Source of the DNA: Candidatus Poribacteria bacterium
GTDB lineage: Bacteria; Poribacteria; WGA-4E; WGA-3G
Assembly (NCBI GenBank): GCA_009835515.1
Contig: VXXH01000463.1
Span: 2,535-12,882 of the forward strand
Direction of reading: 5' to 3'
DNA length: 10,348 nucleotides
Shown here: positions 1 through 6,216 of the stretch, in pieces
Layout: each line of letters starts with the position of its first letter
Position numbering within the stretch: position 1 is the first letter of the stretch
Translations under genes and position numbers: made by a program
Notes under the pieces: generated by a model
Databases searched by the model: none
The model's input: the letters and a program-made list of their open reading frames with translations, nothing else
Told to the model about the DNA's origin: nothing

Positions 1-161
1 AAAACGCTGACGCGCATGCAGGCAACGCGCATCCAACCTATTCTTCTTTCATTTTAAAGTCCCCCTGATAAGGGGGATTTAGGGGGTTTCTTCTAACTCA
101 TAACCAAAAACGCTGACGCGCATGCAGGCAACGCGCATCCAACCTATTCTTCTTTCATTTT
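1..161. repeat. 55-bp perfect direct repeat (1-55 and 107-161)
   Basis: Positions 1-55 are repeated exactly at 107-161, an offset of 106 bp. The second copy contains the last five codons and stop codon of the WD40 gene plus its downstream flank. The first copy therefore carries an orphan copy of that gene tail. The 51 bp between the copies hold a C5/G5-rich palindromic repeat. Inside each copy the octamer acgcgcat occurs twice. The arrangement suggests tandem duplication of the gene end, possibly with further copies beyond the window edge. Confidence 0.9.
61..86. repeat. GC-rich dispersed palindromic repeat, copy 1
   Basis: A C5 run followed by ctgata and then two runs of five G. The C run can pair with either G run. 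A longer version of the same sequence, with C6 and G6 runs, lies at 1411-1438, so this is a dispersed family in this genome. Lying just downstream of the minus-strand WD40 gene, it could fold in the transcript as a terminator-like hairpin, but no clear T-run follows on that strand. Confidence 0.7.
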
Positions 162-938
162 TCGCAACAACAAAGGAGATGTAAGGTCCCATAGGCGGAC
201 TGTGCTATCGTAACTCCCACTTGCAAGCGTTACACCATCCGGACTGAACGCGACGCTCTTGACGGGTCCCGTGTGCCCCGTGAGGGTTGCGATGTGCTTA
301 CCCGTGGCAATATTCCAGAGTCGGATTGTTTTGTCATGACTCCCACTTGCGAGTGTTAATCCATCCGGACTGAACGCGACATTCCACACAGTAAACGTAT
401 GTCCAGTAAGCACTTTCAGCTGCTGTCCTGTAGTTATATCCCATAGACGGATTGTCTTGTCCCAACTTCCGCTTGCGAGTGTCTGCCCATCTGGACTGAA
501 AGCGACGCTGAAGACCCAATTCGTATGCCCAACGAGTGTTTTCAATAGCGCACCGGTAGCAATATCCCACAAACGGATCGTGTTTTCTGCATTGCCACTC
601 GCTAACGTTCTTCTGTCGCTACTGAAAGCAACACTAAAGATATTCTTCGCATCTTCGGTAAGAGCTTTCAGCCTTCTACCTGTCTCCACATCCCACAGAT
701 AGAGATTGCCATCCTCACTGCCACTTGCGAGTATCTTGCTATCAGGGCTGAATGCTACCGTATTGACCCAATGCAAAGCATTCGGTGCATTTTCCTTCAT
801 GAATCTGAGGTTCTCGCCGGTCGTAGCGTCCCAAATACAAATAACTTCACTTTCGTTGATCCCACCTGCGATCATCCGTCCATCTGGACTGAACGCGACG
901 CTGTTGATGTCCGCAGTGAAATTTCCCTGAAAAGCCAC
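144..938 (-). CDS. WD40-repeat beta-propeller protein, main body (six blades) of an interrupted gene
   Basis: This open frame of 264 codons encodes six WD40 repeats, each with a VAFSPDG-like start and a closing IRLWD-like end. The repeats have a 126-nt (42-codon) period, except that the first interval is 15 nt longer. WD40 repeats form beta-propellers that serve as protein-binding scaffolds; the partner here is unknown. The only nearby start is GTG at 938, which has no convincing ribosome binding site. The frame continues upstream, through TAA at 963-965 and TAG at 984-986, into an N-terminal piece with a signal peptide and half a first blade. The piece is thus most simply the body of one exported seven-blade protein broken by nonsense mutations. 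Internal re-initiation giving a separate cytoplasmic protein is possible but poorly supported. The stop codon lies in a 55-bp direct repeat. Confidence 0.8.
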   Translation of the reverse strand: MAFQGNFTADINSVAFSPDGRMIAGGINESEVICIWDATTGENLRFMKENAPNALHWVNTVAFSPDSKILASGSEDGNLYLWDVETGRRLKALTEDAKNIFSVAFSSDRRTLASGNAENTIRLWDIATGALLKTLVGHTNWVFSVAFSPDGQTLASGSWDKTIRLWDITTGQQLKVLTGHTFTVWNVAFSPDGLTLASGSHDKTIRLWNIATGKHIATLTGHTGPVKSVAFSPDGVTLASGSYDSTVRLWDLTSPLLLRKMKEE

Positions 939-983
939 CCGGAATTTTTTTTCTATCTCTTTTTACTGTCCTGTTACGGAATC

Positions 984-1214
984 CTAGTGTCGTCGGGTGT
1001 TTTTCTTCTCTATTTCTACTGTTGTGCCATCCGGACTGAACGCGACACTGTGGACACCTCTCCTGGTGGCTAAATCAATCGTGATACGAGACAAATCTGG
1101 AGCAGAAGTTGGTTCCATAGTGGATTTCTCCTTTTGGGGCGCATCTTCAGATTTCACTGACATTATCTCAGTACTGCCTAACATCAAAAGTGCCATCGTC
1201 ACCAGCGTTCTCAT
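984..1214 (-). pseudogene. N-terminal fragment of the same WD40 gene: signal peptide and truncated first blade
   Basis: The ATG at 1214 has an excellent ribosome binding site, GGAGG with a 6-nt spacer. The first ~20 residues are hydrophobic with an Arg near the start, resembling a Sec signal peptide (MRTLVTMALLMLGS...). After a short linker the first WD40 blade begins with VHSVAFSPDG and then degenerates. It meets TAG exactly where the blade should have the Trp of its WD signature: NTRRH-stop-D aligns with KTIRLWD of a later blade. A second stop, TAA at 963-965, follows after DSVTGQ. Both stops are in frame with the 264-codon body downstream, so no frameshift is needed to join them. A 76-residue secreted product would have no propeller and probably no function. 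Confidence 0.7.
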
Positions 1215-1300
1215 AAGTTACCTCCGATTTCCAGAGTGCCGCCACTTGTCGGAAAGCAGTGGCGTAATTCTGCCTGTCTTTCGATGTATCAGTTGTTTAG

Positions 1301-1329
1301 ATTTTACTATAAAACCCAAACTGTGTCAC
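1301..1329 (-). promoter_or_regulatory. Candidate sigma-70-type promoter for the WD40 gene
   Basis: On the minus strand GTGACA (1329-1324) and TAAAAT (1306-1301) are separated by 17 bp. Each matches the housekeeping consensus in five of six positions. The -10 lies about 87 nt upstream of the ATG at 1214. This is read from consensus only. Confidence 0.45.
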
Positions 1330-1374
1330 TTTTTTTATCATTAGTCTGTCCAGTTTAAAATTGGCAGTAACCCG

Positions 1375-1500
1375 TTTGTAGTAGGGCAATTCTGCGGCGT
1401 ACTCGCCTGCCCCCCTGATAAGGGGGGATAAAGGGGGGTTGCGAAGTGCATTATTGCCCGTTCTGATCGACAGACGTGCGATAAATCGCACTACTACGAA
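1375..1500. repeat. MITE-like composite repeat with inverted ends
   Basis: The element begins tttgtagtag (1375-1384) and ends ctactacgaa (1491-1500), inverted repeats matching at 9 of 10 positions. Inside are a second inverted pair, gggcaat (1384-1390) and attgccc (1453-1459), a second copy of the GC-rich repeat at 1411-1438, and a 7-bp-stem palindrome gtgcgat-aa-atcgcac at 1476-1491. It encodes no transposase. It resembles a non-autonomous mobile or palindromic element lying in the shared upstream region of the WD40 and sigma-factor genes. The 64-codon open frame across it is composed of repeat sequence and is probably not a gene. Confidence 0.6.
1411..1438. repeat. GC-rich dispersed palindromic repeat, copy 2
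   Basis: C6-tgataa-G6-ataaa-G6, a longer relative of the sequence at 61-86. It is nested in the MITE-like element. Confidence 0.7.
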
Positions 1501-1787
1501 CCAATCTATCTACATTTTAAAGATGGATGGAACATTATGCACGATTTCCACCGAAAAATGAGGTTTTTAAAGGACATAAGACGGTAATAGACATTATGAC
1601 GATTTAAGAACATATTGTGCAAATTAACTCTTAGGATATATTTCACGTTGTTTTGTTGTCTTTTAGCGGGATCATTTGCGAGTTGTTCTCATTTTGCCAT
1701 TTTAAGCAAAATGTGTTTGTCGGATGACCAAAAATAGGTGAATAAAGGCACACAATTTACTCACTATTAGGTCCAATGTCTATTTTA

Positions 1788-1815
1788 TGCAACCTTTCGT
1801 CCTAACATACGCGTT
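1788..1815 (+). promoter_or_regulatory. Possible ECF-type autoregulated promoter
   Basis: TGCAACC at 1788-1794 resembles the AAC-centred -35 element of many ECF-sigma promoters. CGCGTT begins at 1810, 16 nt after TGCAAC, in the position of the -10. ECF sigma genes often transcribe themselves, which makes the site plausible. An alternative -10, TATAGT at 1815-1820, has no good -35. Read by eye, weak evidence. Confidence 0.25.
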
Positions 1816-1858
1816 ATAGTAATATGAAGCCTCTATTTTTTGTTTCTGGAGGCATCAC

Positions 1859-1879
1859 ATGAAATACAGTTTAATGTAA
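1859..1879 (+). CDS. Possible six-codon leader peptide upstream of the sigma factor
   Basis: ATG at 1859 follows GGAGG (1848-1852) with a 6-nt spacer, the best ribosome binding site in this region. It opens only MKYSLM before TAA. The ORF ends about 90 nt before the sigma-factor gene. It could be a translated leader that controls downstream expression, or the remnant of a lost gene start. Confidence 0.3.
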   Translation: MKYSLM

Positions 1880-1968
1880 CCTTTTTGCTCAATTTTGTCA
1901 CTACTACCACATGAAACATTAACGCGCTGTTTTTGTAGGCAGAGTTTTGGTTAGGAGTTGATGATGTT

Positions 1969-2556
1969 TTGAGCGACGGGGAACTCGTGGCAGCGTATCG
2001 GAAAGGTGATAAAAATGCGTGGGATATCCTCTGCAAGCGATATACAGACAAACTTTTCGGGTTCTTCGTGAATGAGACAGGAAACTATGAAGATGCAAAA
2101 GACCTCGTCCAAGAGACGTTGATTGAGGCGATGGTTAACCTCTCTACACTTCAGAAGCCTGAAAGTTTCAAAGGGTGGCTCTACAGGATCAGAGGTGGAA
2201 TCTTGGCGAAATATTTCAGAGACAGATACAAGTGGGGAATACACGAACCGATTGATGACAGTGTGCTGGAGACGAGAGCCCCCTACGCTGCACCGACGGA
2301 TCAGCAACCCGAGCATCTCGTTATTGCGCAAGAACATTTGGACATCGTCCACAATATGGTAAATCGGCTGCCGAAATCGGAACGTGAAGTGTTCCTATTG
2401 AAATTTGCGGATCCTGAGATGCCGCAGAAAGAGATAGCCAAAACATTGAGGATATCCGTGAATGCTGTGAAAACCCGATGGCGGCGAGGCAAGCAAAACC
2501 TCCGAAAACAGCTGGAGGCGAAATATCCGGGGGAGTTTACGTATCTATTTGAGTGA
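1969..2556 (+). CDS. ECF-family RNA polymerase sigma factor
   Basis: A 195-aa sigma-70-family protein of the extracytoplasmic-function type, having only regions 2 and 4. Region 2 spans about residues 5-86, including DAKDLVQETL (42-51) and FKGWLYRIRGGILAKYFRDR (67-86) for core binding and -10 recognition. Region 4 spans about 124-182, with the helix-turn-helix PQKEIAKTLRISVNAVKTRW (152-171) for -35 recognition. It directs RNA polymerase to a dedicated regulon. The only in-frame start is TTG at 1969; a stop at 1936-1938 closes the frame upstream. The GGAG at 1954-1957 is 11 nt from TTG but 6 nt from an out-of-frame ATG (1964) that reads ATG-TTT-TGA. One extra T in the T-run would place that ATG in frame. 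Four genes for membrane or exported proteins follow, which are plausible targets. No anti-sigma factor is recognisable nearby. Confidence 0.92.
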   Translation: MSDGELVAAYRKGDKNAWDILCKRYTDKLFGFFVNETGNYEDAKDLVQETLIEAMVNLSTLQKPESFKGWLYRIRGGILAKYFRDRYKWGIHEPIDDSVLETRAPYAAPTDQQPEHLVIAQEHLDIVHNMVNRLPKSEREVFLLKFADPEMPQKEIAKTLRISVNAVKTRWRRGKQNLRKQLEAKYPGEFTYLFE

Positions 2557-2609
2557 GGTAGAGGGGCGAACCTGTTTTGAATTGTTAGGGGTTGGCAACC
2601 TTTGCCCGA

Positions 2610-2644
2610 AATAGCAACGGAGACTTCTATCAGCGGTTGCTATT
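2610..2644 (+). other. Hairpin between the sigma factor and the 62-aa protein
   Basis: aatagcaac (2610-2618) pairs perfectly with gttgctatt (2636-2644) around a 17-nt loop. A smaller inverted repeat ggttg-g-caacc lies just upstream. No solid T-run follows, so a Rho-independent terminator is doubtful. The hairpin may instead separate or modulate expression of the sigma gene and the downstream genes. The rest of 2557-2727 shows nothing else. Confidence 0.4.
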
Positions 2645-2727
2645 ATCTTCTAACCTGTTTTCTTGATAGGTTCAGCACCCCCTGAATAGGTCTTGAAAAC
2701 AATCTTCCTTTTGGGTTTTAATAAGTT

Positions 2728-2916
2728 ATGGTATTGATCTTCTCTGTATGGAAACGACTAAAACGTTGGTTGCCGGTTGTGCTGGTGATAGGTGTCGGTG
2801 TAATCGTGTGTTTGTTTACACGCACCCAAGAATGCCCCGAGGCACCCCGCGATCAAGTCTGTCCATATCCGGCTCCTACTTGTCCATACAGAGCAGATAA
2901 CACACCAAAGCCTTAA
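2728..2916 (+). CDS. Small single-pass membrane protein with a Cys/Pro-rich tail (62 aa)
   Basis: The protein has a basic N-terminus (KRLKRW, residues 9-14), one hydrophobic segment (about 15-30, LPVVLVIGVGVIVCLF), and a polar tail with three cysteines, two in CPYPAPTCPY. By the positive-inside rule the tail would face outward. The family is not recognised. The ribosome binding site is weak, and the ORF is short enough that chance cannot be excluded. The membrane-protein pattern and its position 46 nt before another anchored protein favour a real gene. Its short cytoplasmic part is too small for a conventional anti-sigma domain. Confidence 0.5.
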   Translation: MVLIFSVWKRLKRWLPVVLVIGVGVIVCLFTRTQECPEAPRDQVCPYPAPTCPYRADNTPKP

Positions 2917-2962
2917 TCCCAACATCTGATTGGTGATGTCCTAACCGAAAGGAGAATAAGAA

Positions 2963-3802
2963 ATGTTGAAAAACCTGTTATCCAACCGCATTTTTATAGG
3001 TATTTTGGTTCTTATCATCTGTGGTGTCGTGAGCGTTTACTTCCTACGCACAGACCTCCCCGAAGAACCGATCAAGATTTATACGCCTGTCGAACCCATG
3101 CCGAAACCGAAAGCAGAAGCTCCTATTGGGGAGACAGAACAAGATGGACATGTTCATGAGGATGGCACCTGGCACGAGGGGACTCACGAGGCACACGCGC
3201 CGCCCGCTGTGCCAAACACGTCCCCCCCTGGTGTGGCGACAACCCCTGATTTCCCGTCCGTCGATCCCAACGAGGATCCCGTAGAAGCGGCATATAAGCG
3301 GCTGGAATACATTAAAAACAACCCGTATGCGTGGGGGGGAGTTCATTCCGAGCGTGCAACGGAACTGATCGCGCAGTTGATGCCAGCATCACTTCCGATC
3401 GATCACAATGACTCTGATGAACGCGAGTTGCTGATTGAAGAACTCTGTCAACAAAACGATCCGCGCGCTGCGGGGGCTTTAATCGCGCTCATGTGTGACG
3501 GCGGCACGAAGGGACGGGTGATGTTTGATACGTTGGAAGCGATCGGCCCCCCTGCCGTGCCATACATCCTGCCCTATTTGGAAAGGGTAAATACGATGGG
3601 GACAGACTGGATTCAAGTTAGTTTTGCAGTCTTTGACCCTTTAAGTCGTATTGGCGTGCGGTATCGTGAAGACTTAGGCGGTATTTTGGATCACATCATT
3701 ATCGCGAAGTTTCAAGAGATCGCTGCCGATGAAAATAATGAACGTTATGGCCCTACTACTGTCAGGCGTGCCCGCGAGGCCCTTTCTGTGCTGGGTCGAT
3801 AG
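2963..3802 (+). CDS. Membrane-anchored protein with His-rich linker and HEAT-like domain
   Basis: A 279-aa protein. Residues 10-28 form a single hydrophobic anchor, preceded by a short basic start. A Pro-rich stretch follows (about 33-100) with a cluster of histidines at 63, 65, 71, 75 and 78 (GHVHEDGTWHEGTHEAH). From about residue 105 on, the chain looks helical, with a HEAT-like segment in the middle (DPRAAGALIALM and AIGPPAVPYILPYL). HEAT repeats usually bind proteins. The His cluster could bind metal, but this is inference. The start is ATG at 2963, with GGAG and an 8-nt spacer. Only 12 nt separate it from the M15 peptidase gene, whose ribosome binding site overlaps this gene's stop codon, so the two are surely cotranscribed. 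Function unknown; likely outside the cytoplasmic membrane. Confidence 0.8.
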   Translation: MLKNLLSNRIFIGILVLIICGVVSVYFLRTDLPEEPIKIYTPVEPMPKPKAEAPIGETEQDGHVHEDGTWHEGTHEAHAPPAVPNTSPPGVATTPDFPSVDPNEDPVEAAYKRLEYIKNNPYAWGGVHSERATELIAQLMPASLPIDHNDSDERELLIEELCQQNDPRAAGALIALMCDGGTKGRVMFDTLEAIGPPAVPYILPYLERVNTMGTDWIQVSFAVFDPLSRIGVRYREDLGGILDHIIIAKFQEIAADENNERYGPTTVRRAREALSVLGR

Positions 3803-3814
3803 GAGATTTTTCAG

Positions 3815-5566
3815 ATGCGTGTTAGATTTTTTGTGTTTTTCTGTTTGATTCTATTTGTGTGTTCGTCATTATATTCAGCGACGACAAATCAACAGGGCTC
3901 TGGTTCTGGTAAATTAGGTAAGCCGTCGGTGAAGTTCGAGGCGTGGCAGATTGGTCGGAGCCCTAAAAACACGGACACCAATTCTGCGAACCATAACCCG
4001 ACCTCTTTTATCACAAGTACCGAGGAGGAATGCCATTTTACCGCGTCGGTTGTCTACGATGGCAATCAGGGGGATAGTGTTTCCCCGATTGATGTGTCTA
4101 CAATAAAATGGACCCTCACGGGTCAGGCCCCGTCGAGTCTGGCAATTAAGACCTCGGAGAAGAACTGGTCGGGTAAACATCCGTCGAGGTTGGCGGGCAC
4201 GTCCTTTAATGTTGTCGGGACGATCAGCGTTCCGAAGTTTAATAGGAACACTTCCTGTAGCCACCCAAATGACGATGATCGCTTACTACGTCAGCCTCGG
4301 CATCGGGGCGGCACGTATTTAGGGTTCACGTTGGTGTTTTCGGCGAAGACCGAGGATGATCAAGATATAAAACCTGCGAGGTTAGTCTTGAAAGCAGACC
4401 AAATAGACCGGGTGCGTCAGGAGTATGTCGATTACAACAAACCGATTCCAGAGCGTGGGGATTCTCGGTTGCAGAACCAAGACACCTACGACTTCGGTCA
4501 CTATCAGATAATGCTCAACTATCTGCTTCAAAACAAGCATCAGGACTGGGTTGATGAGATCAATAAATTGAGAGGTACAGACAGGGAGACCGGTGAAAAA
4601 ATCCCCGCATTTTCGGTGAGTGATTTTGTCTTGACGAGTGGGTATCGGCATCCGCACCACAACTACGAGCATACGCCGTCAACGGCAAAGTTGAGTCCGC
4701 ACATGTATGGGTATGCGATGGATGTCAGAGGTAGAGCACTTGCTGAAGATAAACTCCTTGATATAAACGGTGATAAAAAGAACACCGACTTGGACCGAGA
4801 TGTAATGGAGGAGGCAGCGAAGCCGAATGCTGAAGCGCGTTATACGTATATTTATCCGTCGAAGCATGTGCATGCCGACTGGGCCCCGCCGAATTGGGCA
4901 TATCGTACGAAAACATCTGCTGCTGCGCGGACGTTTTCGTTGCCTGCGCAAGGCACTGATCAGCCTGTCACGGCGGCACCCGCGCCATCCGCATCCATAA
5001 CGGGTGACTGTGGTACGCATACGATTTCGACGAGTCAAGCCGCAAATCATGCCGCTGTCAATTTTGCGTGTGGGAGTCATACGTATTATGCCTGTCAAAC
5101 GCCAGCGACATCAGAAACGAATCGTCATAGTCATCAGACATTGCCGTGTGGTTCGCATTCGGGGTATCGCTGCACCGCGACATCCAGCCACACGCAAACC
5201 ACAACATGTCCATCAGATACTAACGGTCAGTCGTGTTCTTATGGCTCGTATTATGCGTGTTCGCCGCATACCCACGCCTATCCAGAGCCTCCAGCGAATC
5301 CACCACCACCACCCTCGCCGCCACCCTCAACAACGGTTTCGTGTGGTCGCTCGGCTTGCACTGCGAGCGTGAGTTCAAGAAGCGAGCACTGGACACCGTG
5401 CGATGCGGGGCATTCGTATTGGTCGTGTTCTGATAGTCAGACGAATCGTCACCGGACGCGCACCTGCCGTCGGAGTGGCTGCGGTCAGTCGTGGCAAGCG
5501 TGTGTTGATGGATGGAACGCCCCGGCGTGTCCTTCGCCGTACGGAGATTCCTGTTGGGCACAGTAG
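3815..5566 (+). CDS. Secreted M15-type zinc peptidase (D-Ala-D-Ala carboxypeptidase-like) with Cys/His-repeat tail
   Basis: A 583-aa protein. Residues 1-22 are a signal peptide ending LYSA. About 30-190 look like a beta-rich domain of unknown family. About 220-360 match the M15 peptidase fold: SGYR (275-278) supplies the conserved Arg, SPHMYGYAMD (294-303) the zinc ligands His296 and Asp303, and KHVHADW (350-356) the HxH pair His351/His353. This arrangement is that of the Streptomyces albus G DD-peptidase type, which cleaves D-Ala-D-Ala in peptidoglycan; cell-wall peptide cleavage is the likely role. The tail (399-583) is rich in Cys (17) and His, with recurring C-x2/3-H-x4-C motifs at 419-427, 445-453 and 529-538. 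A Pro-rich linker at 490-504 splits it. The tail might bind metal, form disulfides or attach to the wall. AGGAG with a 9-nt spacer supports ATG 3815. The next gene starts 5 nt after the stop. Confidence 0.8.
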   Translation: MRVRFFVFFCLILFVCSSLYSATTNQQGSGSGKLGKPSVKFEAWQIGRSPKNTDTNSANHNPTSFITSTEEECHFTASVVYDGNQGDSVSPIDVSTIKWTLTGQAPSSLAIKTSEKNWSGKHPSRLAGTSFNVVGTISVPKFNRNTSCSHPNDDDRLLRQPRHRGGTYLGFTLVFSAKTEDDQDIKPARLVLKADQIDRVRQEYVDYNKPIPERGDSRLQNQDTYDFGHYQIMLNYLLQNKHQDWVDEINKLRGTDRETGEKIPAFSVSDFVLTSGYRHPHHNYEHTPSTAKLSPHMYGYAMDVRGRALAEDKLLDINGDKKNTDLDRDVMEEAAKPNAEARYTYIYPSKHVHADWAPPNWAYRTKTSAAARTFSLPAQGTDQPVTAAPAPSASITGDCGTHTISTSQAANHAAVNFACGSHTYYACQTPATSETNRHSHQTLPCGSHSGYRCTATSSHTQTTTCPSDTNGQSCSYGSYYACSPHTHAYPEPPANPPPPPSPPPSTTVSCGRSACTASVSSRSEHWTPCDAGHSYWSCSDSQTNRHRTRTCRRSGCGQSWQACVDGWNAPACPSPYGDSCWAQ

Positions 5567-5571
5567 CCACA

Positions 5572-6129
5572 ATGAGCCAAACACAACGTAACCTTATCAA
5601 CAAGCGCGTCGGTAATCTTTGGATTGCTGGCGCGTTGGTTTTACTGGGGATTGTCTTTGTGGTAAGTTTTCCGTCGCCCTCGCCACCGATCCCTGAACCC
5701 TCACCCGTCAAGGGAAACCCGAATGCACCCCCTCGCCTCGGCGAGCAGCCCCGCACCCCGTCGCGCACCCGCTTCCAATCTTCCGCTCTTCCTTCTGCCT
5801 CGCAATCGGATTTCTACCGCACCATCATAGACAACAATCTGTTCCGTCCCTTGGGATGGACACCGCCGCGTCCGATAGAACCCTATCGTCTCCTTGGCAC
5901 CATCCTCCCGACAGACGAAAAAACGCCCCGGCAAGCGATCATCCTCGCAACCGCCGCTAATAAAACGCATATCGTCGGCATCAGTGAACGACTTAGCGCG
6001 GAGACAAAAGTTGTTGACATCCAATCGAAGCAGGTCACCCTTGACAGCGCAGGGCAGCGACGAGTGCTCAGATTAGACACCTCCGCGTGGATCAGCACTT
6101 CCACAGGTAGACTCTCACGCCGAAGATAA
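5572..6129 (+). CDS. Membrane-anchored protein with GspC/PilP-like periplasmic domain
   Basis: A 185-aa protein from ATG 5572. It has a short cytoplasmic start, one membrane segment (about 16-33), a Pro-rich linker (34-63) and a compact domain (about 81-171). That domain opens FYRTIIDNNLFRPLGW and continues with YRLLGTI, QAIIL and a closing VTLDSAGQRRVLRLD. The order resembles the homology-region domain of type II secretion GspC and of pilus protein PilP, which link inner-membrane machinery to the outer-membrane secretin. No other secretion gene is visible. An upstream in-frame ATG (5512) lies inside the peptidase gene and would add 20 residues before the anchor, so it is unlikely. There is no clear ribosome binding site. 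The start lies 5 nt after the peptidase stop, which suggests translational coupling. Confidence 0.7.
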   Translation: MSQTQRNLINKRVGNLWIAGALVLLGIVFVVSFPSPSPPIPEPSPVKGNPNAPPRLGEQPRTPSRTRFQSSALPSASQSDFYRTIIDNNLFRPLGWTPPRPIEPYRLLGTILPTDEKTPRQAIILATAANKTHIVGISERLSAETKVVDIQSKQVTLDSAGQRRVLRLDTSAWISTSTGRLSRRR

Positions 6130-6180
6130 TCGTTAACCTTGTCCGTTTTTGCAAAGAGATTTCACAGTGCCACTGGCATA

Positions 6181-6209
6181 CCGAGAGCCGATCGCTGATG
6201 GCTGATAAC
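6181..6209 (-). repeat. Dispersed repeat at the 3' end of anmK
   Basis: Read on the minus strand, this 29-mer (gttatcagccatcagc...) matches 8651-8679 on the plus strand at about 22 of 29 positions. It fills most of the gap between the convergent GspC-like gene and anmK, where no clear terminator hairpin was found. Confidence 0.5.
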
Positions 6210-6216
6210 CAATAAA

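Larger units (their letters stand above)
1501..1968. other. AT-rich non-coding leader region upstream of the ECF sigma gene
   Basis: About 470 bp that are clearly AT-richer than the flanking genes and hold no credible long ORF. Most of it shows nothing recognisable. The 3' part contains a possible ECF-type promoter (1788-1815), a six-codon ORF with a strong ribosome binding site (1859-1879), and the Shine-Dalgarno sequence for the sigma factor (1954-1957). Confidence 0.6.

Noticed and set aside
1297..1491. 64-codon minus-strand ORF over the repeat element
   Set aside because: It is made mostly of palindromic repeat sequence and has no domain. Such frames arise wherever the repeat occurs.
1951..2352. 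133-codon minus-strand ORF
   Set aside because: Antisense to the sigma factor, whose conserved regions 2 and 4 establish the coding strand.
4679..5098. 139-codon minus-strand ORF
   Set aside because: It is antisense to the M15 catalytic region, where the plus-strand motifs are clear. It is Arg-rich, as expected from a shadow frame.
5512..5571. Upstream in-frame ATG for the GspC-like protein
   Set aside because: It overlaps the peptidase gene by 55 bp and would add 20 residues before the membrane anchor. ATG 5572 fits the operon spacing.
5220..5768. 182-codon minus-strand ORF
   Set aside because: It lies opposite the end of the peptidase gene and the start of the GspC-like gene. Its sequence is low-complexity, and there is no recognisable domain.
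6130..6216. Rho-independent terminator between the convergent genes
   Set aside because: Only a 5-bp stem (tgcca-c-tggca) and a distant 8-bp inverted pair (6139-6146 with 6219-6226) were found, without a T-run.
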